Shown: positions 1 through 5,118 of the stretch, piece by piece
Layout of the letters: the number at the start of each line of letters is the position of its first letter
Position numbering within the stretch: the stretch's first letter is position 1
NCBI GenBank assembly: GCA_910588755.1
Contig: CAJUQZ010000062.1
Coordinates: 18,724-23,843 of the forward strand
Length of the DNA: 5,120 nucleotides
Reading direction: 5' to 3'
Source: an uncultured Lachnospiraceae bacterium
Lineage (GTDB): Bacteria > Bacillota > Clostridia > Lachnospirales > Lachnospiraceae
The notes under the pieces: generated by a model
Database searches by the model: none
Seen by the model: the letters and a program-made list of their open reading frames with translations, nothing else
What the model was told of the DNA's origin: nothing
Translations under genes and position numbers: made by a program

Positions 1-246
1 TCCATAGATAGTGTAACTTTATTGGGGGCTTATCATACAGTTTTTATAGAAAAATTTGAAAATCTACTGGACAAAATAGGACAGGATATGGTAATATATT
101 AGGCATACGAAAGCGTTTCAGGTTACTCAAATGATAGCCTGGTATCTCAATTTCGAGATAGACGCGCGTTCACTCTAACCAAATATAATAAAGAAAAGGC
201 TGCCATGCTTCATCTGGCGGTCTTTTCAATTTATAAAGACAGGTAA
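1..246 (+). pseudogene. Possible 3' gene remnant with an in-frame amber stop
   Basis: From base 1 the frame is open for 33 codons (ending ...DKIGQDMVIY) to a TAG at 100-102. It then stays open for another 47 codons (AYESVSGY...FSIYKDR) to a TAA at 244-246. Both parts have protein-like composition, with mixed hydrophobic and charged residues and no low complexity. That suggests either one gene broken by a point mutation or an intact gene ending at 102 followed by chance open frame. The stretch is more AT-rich than the genes to the right. The upstream part lies outside the window, and I recognise no family. A hairpin at 193-227 lies inside the second half, which argues somewhat for the gene really ending at 102. 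Low confidence on the pseudogene reading. Confidence 0.3.
193..227 (+). terminator. Possible Rho-independent terminator
   Basis: The arms AAAAGGCTGCC (194-204) and GGCGGTCTTTT (216-226) can form an 11-bp stem with two G-U pairs around an 11-nt loop. G193-C227 adds one more pair. The right arm ends in TCTTTT and is followed by AT-rich sequence, giving a modest U-tract; the A-rich left arm would serve the opposite strand. It could end whatever gene finishes at 102 or 246. Confidence 0.4.
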
Positions 247-451
247 GCCTTTCAATTACTTGAAGTTTAGGATAAAATTGATTGTGCATAATTTGCAGTT
301 GTTGAGATAATATGTGAAAGAAATGCAGAAAATGGTTGTTATTCGTGAAGAAGATGTCAGGGAATAATGGTTATATTAAGATGAGGGGAGAGATTTGGAA
401 TTTAAAGATATCGAAGAAAGAAAATAAGAAAGAAAATAATTAAAAAAGGTA
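247..451. other. AT-rich stretch without a recognisable gene
   Basis: All frames are broken by frequent stops. The longest in-frame pieces are a 14-codon ATG frame starting at 323 (MQKMVVIREEDVRE) and a 20-codon ATG frame starting at 381 (MRGEIWNLKISK...). Neither has convincing support as a gene. Fragments such as REEDVRE and, in the same frame further on, DLEFKDIEERK look faintly protein-like, so this may be decayed coding sequence. I see no RNA gene, repeat array or IS end. Confidence 0.4.
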
Positions 452-480
452 TTGACCTAATTGGAAAATAGTGCTAAACT
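452..480 (+). promoter_or_regulatory. Sigma-A-type promoter of an orphan transcription unit
   Basis: The -35 is TTGACC (452-457, five of six consensus bases). A 17-base spacer follows, then TAAACT (475-480, four of six) as the -10. TG at 472-473 provides an extended -10 element. Transcription would begin near 487 and run to the right. No open reading frame follows before the hairpin at 543-587, so the product would be a short non-coding RNA. Confidence 0.5.
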
Positions 481-486
481 ATAGAA

Positions 487-590
487 GTACCTTAAATGGA
501 TTATGTACCATAAGTGTACACAGCTCACTCTAACTATTTAATAATGCAAACGTGCAGGGCGGTTTCTCCTTCCTGCACGTTTGTATTTTA
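487..590 (+). ncRNA. Candidate small RNA of about 100 nt
   Basis: This unit is defined by the promoter at 452-480 and the strong hairpin with a T-rich tail at 543-589. It has no start codon with a ribosome binding site and no useful frame. A weak inverted repeat (TGTAC 504-508, GTACA 516-520) could form a small upstream stem. The terminator loop contains TTTCTCCTT (563-571), a pyrimidine stretch complementary to Shine-Dalgarno sequences, a property seen in many regulatory RNAs of Gram-positive bacteria. I do not recognise it as a known RNA family. The alternative is that the promoter is fortuitous and the hairpin only serves the leftward gene. Confidence 0.35.
543..587. terminator. Bidirectional Rho-independent terminator
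   Basis: CAAACGTGCAGG (547-558) pairs perfectly with CCTGCACGTTTG (572-583), giving a 12-bp stem around a 13-nt loop. Four further pairs (543-546 with 584-587, one of them G-U) extend it. It lies 13 bases beyond the stop codon of the leftward gene at 601 and so is its natural terminator. On the plus strand it is followed by TATTTTATAT, and on the minus strand by an AT-rich tail, so it can act both ways. Confidence 0.75.
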
Positions 591-600
591 TATCTATATT

Positions 601-1074
601 TTATTTTTTATTCTCGGGCACCAGCATAAAGACCTGTTTCTGTGATTCAGGCACTTCGCTTAGTGCCTTGTCCAATTCGAGTGATTCCTTGTAATCATTC
701 AGGCGGTTGATGATATCCGGATTGTTGAGGTCCTCCTTGTTGATAACCTGACGGATATAGTAGTAAACCAGCAGCTGCAGATTATTCAGGCGAAGATACA
801 CAGGGTGGTTATCGATTTCCTGACACAGTGTCCGTAAGCCGTCAAGCTGGTTGTGGAGAGGTTCAACAGCGATGGAGATTTGGTCCATAGTGACAAGTAG
901 TTGCTCCTTGCGCCTGGTGACATGGCAGACCGCCTCAACCCCGGGACGATGAATCTTGGACAGACGCGCGAGCTCTTTGTCGCACTGCTCTACACCCTCT
1001 AGTAATTTAAACATCTGATTGTATGCATTACATAGTGTCTGTAACAAAGTTTCATATTTCTGCTGATATGCCAT
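601..1074 (-). CDS. Small helical protein, probable flagellar (FlgN/FliT-like chaperone?)
   Basis: This encodes a 157-residue soluble protein with no signal peptide or membrane segment. It is almost entirely predicted helix: a first amphipathic helix at about 3-40 (YETLLQTLCNAYNQMFKLLEGV), a second long helix at about 52-90 (RRKEQLLVTMDQISIAVEPLHNQL), and a third region at about 95-140. It ends in a short charged tail. An antiparallel helical hairpin of this size is typical of the FlgN and FliT chaperones that hold late flagellar export substrates. The similarity is one of shape, not of diagnostic motifs, so the function is inferred. The strongest support is the sigma-D-type promoter at 1130-1157. 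The start is fixed by TAAGGAGG six bases upstream of the ATG. It is transcribed alone, divergently from the glycosyltransferase operon, and ends at the hairpin 543-587. Confidence 0.8.
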   Translation of the reverse strand: MAYQQKYETLLQTLCNAYNQMFKLLEGVEQCDKELARLSKIHRPGVEAVCHVTRRKEQLLVTMDQISIAVEPLHNQLDGLRTLCQEIDNHPVYLRLNNLQLLVYYYIRQVINKEDLNNPDIINRLNDYKESLELDKALSEVPESQKQVFMLVPENKK

Positions 1075-1080
1075 ATAACT

Positions 1081-1088
1081 CCTCCTTA
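1081..1088 (-). promoter_or_regulatory. Ribosome binding site of the 601-1074 gene
   Basis: TAAGGAGG on the minus strand is a perfect complement to the 16S anti-Shine-Dalgarno. It lies six bases from the ATG at 1072-1074 and settles the start. Directly upstream in the mRNA is GGGCGGUUU (1088-1096), which is complementary to the loop of this gene's own terminator. Confidence 0.8.
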
Positions 1089-1129
1089 AACCGCCCCTAA
1101 AATATTTACATAATTATACTACATAAATT

Positions 1130-1157
1130 ATATCGACAGAATATTCTGAAAACTTTA
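1130..1157 (-). promoter_or_regulatory. Sigma-D/sigma-28 (FliA-type) flagellar promoter
   Basis: Read on the minus strand, TAAA (1154-1157, within TAAAGTTTT) is followed by a 16-base spacer and GTCGATAT (1130-1137). The Bacillus sigma-D consensus is TAAA, 14-16 bases, GCCGATAT, so only one base differs. The fuller -35 TAAAGTTT also matches the enteric FliA form. Transcription would start near 1123, leaving a leader of about 50 bases before the 601-1074 gene. A TATAAT on the same strand (1113-1118) lacks a good -35, so I prefer the sigma-D reading. Confidence 0.7.
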
Positions 1158-1215
1158 CCTTTTGTATATGCATTTTGCAAAACTTTTAAATCTTGAATTT
1201 TTATCAAAGAAACTG

Positions 1216-1244
1216 TTGAGAAATTATGTAAAGTTCGTTACAAT
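1216..1244 (+). promoter_or_regulatory. Sigma-A-type promoter of the glycosyltransferase-glf operon
   Basis: TTGAGA (1216-1221), a 17-base spacer and TACAAT (1239-1244) each match five of six consensus bases. The predicted start near 1251 gives a leader of about 34 bases. This position also shows that an in-frame ATG at 1162 cannot be the start used. The operon is therefore predicted to use the housekeeping sigma factor, unlike its divergent flagellar neighbour. Confidence 0.65.
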
Positions 1245-1270
1245 GATATCAGGCAGAAAATATGGGACCA

Positions 1271-1278
1271 GGGAGGGG
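1271..1278 (+). promoter_or_regulatory. Ribosome binding site that sets the glycosyltransferase start
   Basis: GGGAGGGG lies six bases before ATG 1285-1287. The longer reading from 1162 has no such site and would begin upstream of the promoter. The leader also carries two GGA-containing stretches (GGGACC, GGGAGG), which could in principle attract CsrA, but no hairpin presenting them is evident. Confidence 0.7.
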
Positions 1279-1284
1279 ATCAGT

Positions 1285-2379
1285 ATGAAGTTCAGTTTAT
1301 GCATGATTGTAAAAAATGAGTCAGCAGTACTGCGGGACTGTCTCGATTCGCTGAAGGATGTCATGGATGAAATTATCATTGTGGACACTGGCTCCACGGA
1401 TGACACGAAAAAGATTGCGGCAGAGTACACACCATACCTGTACGACTACGCGTGGAAGGACGATTTTGCCGCTGCCAGAAATTTTGCTTTCTCGAAGGCG
1501 ACCGGGGACTATATCTATTCGGCGGATGCCGATGAGGTTCTAGACCGTGAGAACCAGGACAAACTAAAGGCGCTCAAACGTGCGTTGCTGCCTGAGGTAG
1601 AGATCGTACAGATGATTTATGTGACAGAGCAGATCAACCATCCTACGGAGAACTTTGCGCGTGACCTGCGGCCCAAGCTTTTTAAGCGTCTTAGGGAATT
1701 TACTTGGATTGAGCCAATCCACGAGACGGTCAATATCAATCCGGTCATCTTTGACAGTGATATTGAGATCAGGCACAGGCCGCAAGGAAGCCACAGCAGT
1801 AGGGATTTTGGTGTGTTTGAGAAGCTTATCGCAAAGCAGGGCGTTCTCTCAGACCGCCTGATGGGCATGTATCTGCGCGAGCTCTATAAGGCTGGCACGG
1901 AGGATGAGTTAAAGACAGCGGAGGAATTTTTTGAGCAGGCGCTGGTGGAAAAGCGCGCGGAGGGGAAAGAACTGCTGTGCAGGCAGATGATTGCCGTGTT
2001 GTTAAAGATTTACAGGATAACGGACGATCCGATCAAAATGCTGAAGGTGGCGCTAAGTGAGGAGGCGACTATTCCGTCGGCGGAGATCTGTATGGAGCTT
2101 GGATACTTCTTCATGAAGAAGGAGGATTTCGAGGAGGCGGCCAAGTGGTTTCACAGGGCGGGCCATGACTGCGAGAGCGAGATTGATGTGGCAAGTAGCG
2201 GGACATCTGCTTTTATGGCGCTGGCGCTGTGCTTCAGGAAGCTTGCCAGGTCACCCAGGATCAGGGCGCTGCCGCAGCGGGAGTATGAGCTTGAGCAGGC
2301 GAGGCTGACGGAGAAGGCGGCCGAATATGAGCAGCTTGCGCGGGATTGGAAGCCGGTGGAGCCAAAATTGATTAATTAG
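1285..2379 (+). CDS. Family 2 glycosyltransferase with C-terminal TPR-like repeats
   Basis: This 364-residue cytoplasmic protein probably transfers a sugar from a nucleotide donor to a protein or glycan. The N-terminal GT-A domain shows the hallmarks of the family 2 subgroup: MIVKNE (7-12), IIVDTGSTDDT (31-41), the W57-F61AAARNF stretch, and the metal-binding DADE at 81-84. PKLFKR (130-135) and IEPIHE (142-147) follow, like the conserved acceptor-side region of the subgroup. From about 200 the protein is helical with TPR-like units, clearest at ICMELGYFFMKKEDFEEAAKWF (268-289), which may bind the acceptor protein. There is no membrane segment. The length is usual for GT2-TPR proteins. An in-frame extension to 1162 is rejected because of the promoter, the ribosome binding site and the canonical MKFSLCMIVKNE start. 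It is followed by glf, whose ribosome binding site overlaps this stop codon, so the two are co-transcribed. Substrate and acceptor are unknown; flagellin or a surface glycan is inferred from the neighbours. Confidence 0.88.
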   Translation: MKFSLCMIVKNESAVLRDCLDSLKDVMDEIIIVDTGSTDDTKKIAAEYTPYLYDYAWKDDFAAARNFAFSKATGDYIYSADADEVLDRENQDKLKALKRALLPEVEIVQMIYVTEQINHPTENFARDLRPKLFKRLREFTWIEPIHETVNINPVIFDSDIEIRHRPQGSHSSRDFGVFEKLIAKQGVLSDRLMGMYLRELYKAGTEDELKTAEEFFEQALVEKRAEGKELLCRQMIAVLLKIYRITDDPIKMLKVALSEEATIPSAEICMELGYFFMKKEDFEEAAKWFHRAGHDCESEIDVASSGTSAFMALALCFRKLARSPRIRALPQREYELEQARLTEKAAEYEQLARDWKPVEPKLIN

Positions 2380-2391
2380 GAGCGTAAGAAA

Positions 2392-3531
2392 ATGAATTAT
2401 GATTATTTAGTGGTCGGTGCTGGGCTTTTTGGCGCCGTGTTTGCCAGTGAGATGGCGAAGACCGGAAGAAAGTGTCTTGTCATCGATAAAAGGGGACACA
2501 TTGCGGGAAATATTTATACGGAGGAAATGAACGGGATCAATGTTCATAAGTATGGCGCGCATATTTTTCACACCTCGGACAAAAAAATATGGGATTATGT
2601 CAATGGGCTGGCGGAGTTTAACAATTATATCAACTCGCCTGTGGCAGTTTACAAGGACGAGCTGTACAACCTTCCGTTTAATATGAACACATTTTCCAAA
2701 ATGTGGAATATCAAAACACCCAGGGAGGCGGCGGCGCACATCCAGTCCCAGATTGCAGACTTAAACATCACAGATCCAAAGAATCTTGAGGAGCAGGCGT
2801 TGTCCTTAGTTGGGACGGATATCTATGAGAAGCTTGTAAAGGGCTATACTGAGAAGCAGTGGGGGCGTGACTGCCAGGAGCTGCCTGCATTTATCATCAA
2901 GCGCCTGCCAGTGCGATTTACCTATGATAATAATTATTTTAATGATCCTTATCAGGGGATTCCCAAGGGCGGTTATACGGCTATGGTGTCAAAGCTTCTA
3001 GAGGGCATCGAGGTACGGCTTGGCACGGCGTTTGAGGAGTATGCAAAGAAGGATGAAGAAAATGACACCTATGTCACAATTGACGGACAGCATACCTTTC
3101 ACAAGGTACTCTACACAGGCATGATCGACGCATTTTTCGAGTACTGTGAAGGGGCGCTGGAATACCGCTCCCTTAGGTTTGAGACAGAGCTTCTAGAGGG
3201 TGAGGAGAATTACCAGGGAAATGCTGTGGTGAATTATACAGAGCGGGAAGTGCCATACACACGGATTATTGAACACAAGCATTTTGAGTTTGGGCACCAG
3301 CCAGATACGGTGATTACCAGGGAGTATCCTAAGGAGTGGAAGCGCGGCGACGAGCCGTATTATCCTGTCAATGACGAGAAAAATGCGGCGCTGTATCAGA
3401 AATATCTGCAGCTTGCCTCGGCGCAGAAAAATGTGCTGTTTGGTGGGCGACTCGGGCAGTACAGATATTATGACATGGACAAGGTCATTGCGGCTGCGTT
3501 GGAGATGGCAAAATCAGAGAAAATTGAGTAG
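2392..3531 (+). CDS. glf: UDP-galactopyranose mutase
   Basis: This 379-residue FAD enzyme converts UDP-galactopyranose into UDP-galactofuranose, the donor for galactofuranose-containing glycans. The dinucleotide-binding motif GAGLFG is at 9-14, with the acidic end of the Rossmann strand at D32. The family signature YGAHIFHT is at 54-61 and NLPFNMNTF at 93-101. GYTEKQWG (151-158) includes the substrate-stacking tryptophan W157. IIKRLPVRFTYDNNYF follows, with R171 at the place of the known active-site arginine. YTRIIEHKHF (289-298) supplies a second arginine, R291. GGRLGQYRYYDMD (351-363) supplies the conserved C-terminal tyrosine and FAD-contact region. The length is normal for bacterial enzymes and all key motifs are present, so it should be active. 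AGGAG at 2378-2382 overlaps the upstream stop and lies nine bases from the ATG, implying co-transcription and probably coupled translation with the glycosyltransferase. The transcript ends at the hairpins beyond 3560. Confidence 0.97.
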   Translation: MNYDYLVVGAGLFGAVFASEMAKTGRKCLVIDKRGHIAGNIYTEEMNGINVHKYGAHIFHTSDKKIWDYVNGLAEFNNYINSPVAVYKDELYNLPFNMNTFSKMWNIKTPREAAAHIQSQIADLNITDPKNLEEQALSLVGTDIYEKLVKGYTEKQWGRDCQELPAFIIKRLPVRFTYDNNYFNDPYQGIPKGGYTAMVSKLLEGIEVRLGTAFEEYAKKDEENDTYVTIDGQHTFHKVLYTGMIDAFFEYCEGALEYRSLRFETELLEGEENYQGNAVVNYTEREVPYTRIIEHKHFEFGHQPDTVITREYPKEWKRGDEPYYPVNDEKNAALYQKYLQLASAQKNVLFGGRLGQYRYYDMDKVIAAALEMAKSEKIE

Positions 3532-3560
3532 GGAAGTGCCATCTTCCCATACTTGCGTGT

Positions 3561-3593
3561 CGGGCACCGGTCAGCTTTTGCTGAGGGTGCCCG
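3561..3593. repeat. Long imperfect stem-loop downstream of glf
   Basis: CGGGCACC (3561-3568) pairs with GGTGCCCG (3586-3593). Inside it TCAGC (3571-3575) pairs with GCTGA (3580-3584) around a TTTT loop, leaving a small GG/G internal loop. This makes a GC-rich 13-bp stem. No T-run follows on either strand, so it is not itself a terminator. It could protect the glf mRNA 3' end from exonucleases or be a small mobile palindrome. Confidence 0.65.
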
Positions 3594-3600
3594 TGTGCAT

Positions 3601-3630
3601 AAAAAACAGGCGCGAATGCGCCTGTTTTTT
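3601..3630. terminator. Bidirectional Rho-independent terminator between convergent genes
   Basis: AAAAAACAGGCGC (3601-3613) is perfectly complementary to GCGCCTGTTTTTT (3618-3630) around a GAAT loop. The GC-rich core of seven to eight pairs is flanked by A6 and T6, so an efficient U-tract is present on both strands. It ends the glycosyltransferase-glf operon from the left and the FliD-like gene from the right. Confidence 0.93.
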
Positions 3631-3636
3631 ATTATC

Positions 3637-3656
3637 GCAGGGAAAGTATTCCCTGT
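3637..3656 (-). repeat. Short hairpin just after the FliD-like stop codon
   Basis: CAGGGAA (3638-3644) pairs with TTCCCTG (3649-3655) around a four-base loop, and a G-U pair can extend it. On the minus strand it begins about 10 bases after the stop codon and precedes the main terminator. No T-run follows, so it is probably an accessory 3'-UTR structure. Confidence 0.6.
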
Positions 3657-3665
3657 CCGATTTTG

Positions 3666-5042
3666 TCACATATATGAATTATACAGCATTCCGGTATAGA
3701 TACTTGTCATATAGGGGTTAGGATAGCTTGCATTTGGATTGGGATATGCGCAGATTCTTCTGTCAATATACTCCATCGGATCAAGCGAGATGGCGCTTAG
3801 TTTTCGCAGAACCTGTGTGCCAAATCCCTTTATGGCAGCTGTATCCGTGATTTCATCGCCCTTCTGGTAGTCGAGCGTGGCATCCTCATTGACAACGATG
3901 CCATATTTTTCGAGGTTATAGCTGTGCAGATCTAGGAACTTGTGTAGATCCTTGGACAATAGCTTTGTGAGCGATTCTTCGGTCTCATCATTTATCACGC
4001 CATTCATAAAACGGTTGTAGCCTTCCACAAACGTCTCGATGTTGTTGGCGAGCGATTCCGCGTCAGGGTACAAGCCGATTCTTGTTACGGCATTCTGGGC
4101 AGCAGGCCCCCGCACGTTGGTCATGGCGGCCGCGCGAGCCTTCAGCTGGTCGGACGTGGTCATGTCCGCAGCAAAATTTTCGGGGTGCAGGGTTACATGG
4201 TATGCACCGTGGACGTTAAATGTATTAGAATAGGAAGATTCCTCATTTCCGTTGATGCTGTAGATCGCATTGGTGGCTTCCTTGATTGTTTTATTCAGTC
4301 CCAGGTAATCAACGACGCCGTCGCGGTAGGTTGTGTTTTCGTCCGTGATTGTGAAGTGGCGCTCTCCTTGGACCGGTAGCCCGTAGGCATCAGAAGTCAC
4401 CTCCAGCGCCGATAGCCCCCTTGTCTCAACAACTCTTGCCGACACACCGATATCGGAATTATTGATCAGGCGGGAAAGCTTTTTTTGTAGATCGCTGTTG
4501 GTGTCGCCCTCATGTACATTAAACTGCAGCTCATAATGGAGCTTGTTTGTTAGAATGTCAAAGGAATAATTCCCTGGGTTTAATGTGACGGGCTGGTTGG
4601 ACTTCATGTATTTGCTGGTGTTGACCTGCGGTGACGCAAAGTTTTCAACCTCCAGCATAAAATCTGCTGGCACCTCGCCGTCGGCATCATCAGGCTCGTA
4701 CTCTACACTTGCCAGCGCCTCATTGTCGCTGTAGGCGGATTTCATTGAGAACAGGTCATCCTCGTTGCTTAAGGAATCGATGGTCTGCTTTAAGCTGTTT
4801 GCACTTTCCTTTAGGTGGATTGCATACGCGATGGAGCGCGGCGTGGGCTCCGTGAGGTAAAGCGGCGTAAAACGGTTTTTCCACTGAATGGTGCTGTATA
4901 AATTTTGCAGTTCACTGGAATCGTGCATGGCAAAACGGGAGCTGCGCTTGTTGTGTTTTCTGTTGGAATTGTTGTTGTCCAGGCTGCCGTAGGTGGTCAT
5001 ATACTGGTCCAGGGCCTGCAAAGTGTTCATGGTAACTGACAT
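3666..5042 (-). CDS. Divergent FliD-like flagellar cap (hook-associated protein 2) family protein
   Basis: This 458-residue protein has no signal peptide or membrane helix, as expected for a substrate of the flagellar export apparatus. Residues 125-240 resemble the FliD N-terminal domain: FMLEVENFASPQ, then NPGNYSFDI, then an EGDTNSDLQKKLSRLINNSDIGVSARVV stretch that matches the usual 'load domain, IN...gvsA' pattern. Residues 260-290 (YSINGNEESSYSNTFNVHGAYHVTLHP) resemble the start of the FliD C-terminal domain. ESLANNIETFVEGYNRFM (329-346) and KYGIVVNEDATLDYQ (379-393) fit its later part. The N-terminus is atypical: a short helix, then an Asn- and Lys/Arg-rich linker (23-36), then a second helical region with an SxYxT-like start. 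The C-terminus (431-458) is rich in Tyr, Pro and Asn and repeats YPNP twice. The start is fixed by AAGGAGG eight bases upstream. Its role is probably filament capping or a related hook-filament function. The assignment is by pattern and moderately sure; a FliD-related export substrate of other function is the alternative. Confidence 0.65.
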   Translation of the reverse strand: MSVTMNTLQALDQYMTTYGSLDNNNSNRKHNKRSSRFAMHDSSELQNLYSTIQWKNRFTPLYLTEPTPRSIAYAIHLKESANSLKQTIDSLSNEDDLFSMKSAYSDNEALASVEYEPDDADGEVPADFMLEVENFASPQVNTSKYMKSNQPVTLNPGNYSFDILTNKLHYELQFNVHEGDTNSDLQKKLSRLINNSDIGVSARVVETRGLSALEVTSDAYGLPVQGERHFTITDENTTYRDGVVDYLGLNKTIKEATNAIYSINGNEESSYSNTFNVHGAYHVTLHPENFAADMTTSDQLKARAAAMTNVRGPAAQNAVTRIGLYPDAESLANNIETFVEGYNRFMNGVINDETEESLTKLLSKDLHKFLDLHSYNLEKYGIVVNEDATLDYQKGDEITDTAAIKGFGTQVLRKLSAISLDPMEYIDRRICAYPNPNASYPNPYMTSIYTGMLYNSYM

Positions 5043-5050
5043 ACAGATGT

Positions 5051-5057
5051 CCTCCTT
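5051..5057 (-). promoter_or_regulatory. Ribosome binding site of the FliD-like gene
   Basis: AAGGAGG on the minus strand lies eight bases from the ATG at 5040-5042 and supports that start over the in-frame ATG four codons later. The preceding AAGGA (5056-5060) gives a run of two GGA motifs, a pattern that CsrA can bind in flagellar mRNAs. That is only suggestive here. Confidence 0.7.
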
Positions 5058-5066
5058 CCTTGGGTA

Positions 5067-5087
5067 GGTAGTGTCAAGTTAACTACC
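5067..5087. repeat. Inverted repeat upstream of the FliD-like gene
   Basis: GGTAGT (5067-5072) and ACTACC (5082-5087) are perfect inverted 6-mers separated by nine bases, giving a 21-base dyad. It lies 24 bases upstream of the start codon. It may be an operator, a leader hairpin or, less likely, an insertion sequence end. On the plus strand a T7 run follows shortly after, so a weak terminator for rightward transcription is also possible. Confidence 0.5.
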
Positions 5088-5089
5088 AT

Positions 5090-5118
5090 ATTTTTTTAAA
5101 CAAACCTTATTATTTCAA
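5090..5118 (-). promoter_or_regulatory. Weak candidate promoter of the FliD-like gene
   Basis: On the minus strand TTGAAA (5113-5118) is followed after 17 bases by AAAAAT (5090-5095), a five-of-six -35 with a poor -10. Its start point would fall inside the 5067-5087 dyad. No sigma-D element is visible in the 78 bases available. The real promoter may lie beyond the window, or the gene may be downstream in an operon. Confidence 0.22.

Noticed and set aside
108..121. Catabolite-responsive element around GAAAGCGTTTC
   Set aside because: It matches only the core of the cre consensus, failing at the outer conserved positions, and no intact gene follows it.
131..178. Short peptide gene MIAWYLNFEIDARSL
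   Set aside because: Only 15 codons, no ribosome binding site, and no sign of membrane or toxin character beyond chance.
1229..1250. Second sigma-D promoter, TAAAGTTC followed by GATATC, before the glycosyltransferase
   Set aside because: The gap after TAAA is about nine bases instead of 14-16, and the CCG part of the -10 is absent. The sigma-A reading at 1216-1244 is far better.
1162..1284. N-terminal extension of the glycosyltransferase by 41 residues
   Set aside because: It would start upstream of the sigma-A-type promoter, has no ribosome binding site, and its residues do not belong to the GT2 fold. The ATG at 1285 has a good site and the canonical start.
1564..1868. Open frames antisense to or out of frame with the glycosyltransferase
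   Set aside because: No ribosome binding sites, odd composition, and full overlap with a well-supported gene. Similar overlapping frames at 2407-2739, 3371-3721 and 4039-4379 were dismissed for the same reason.
3561..3655. CRISPR-like repeat array in the convergent gap
   Set aside because: The three hairpins differ in sequence and there are no repeated units with spacers.
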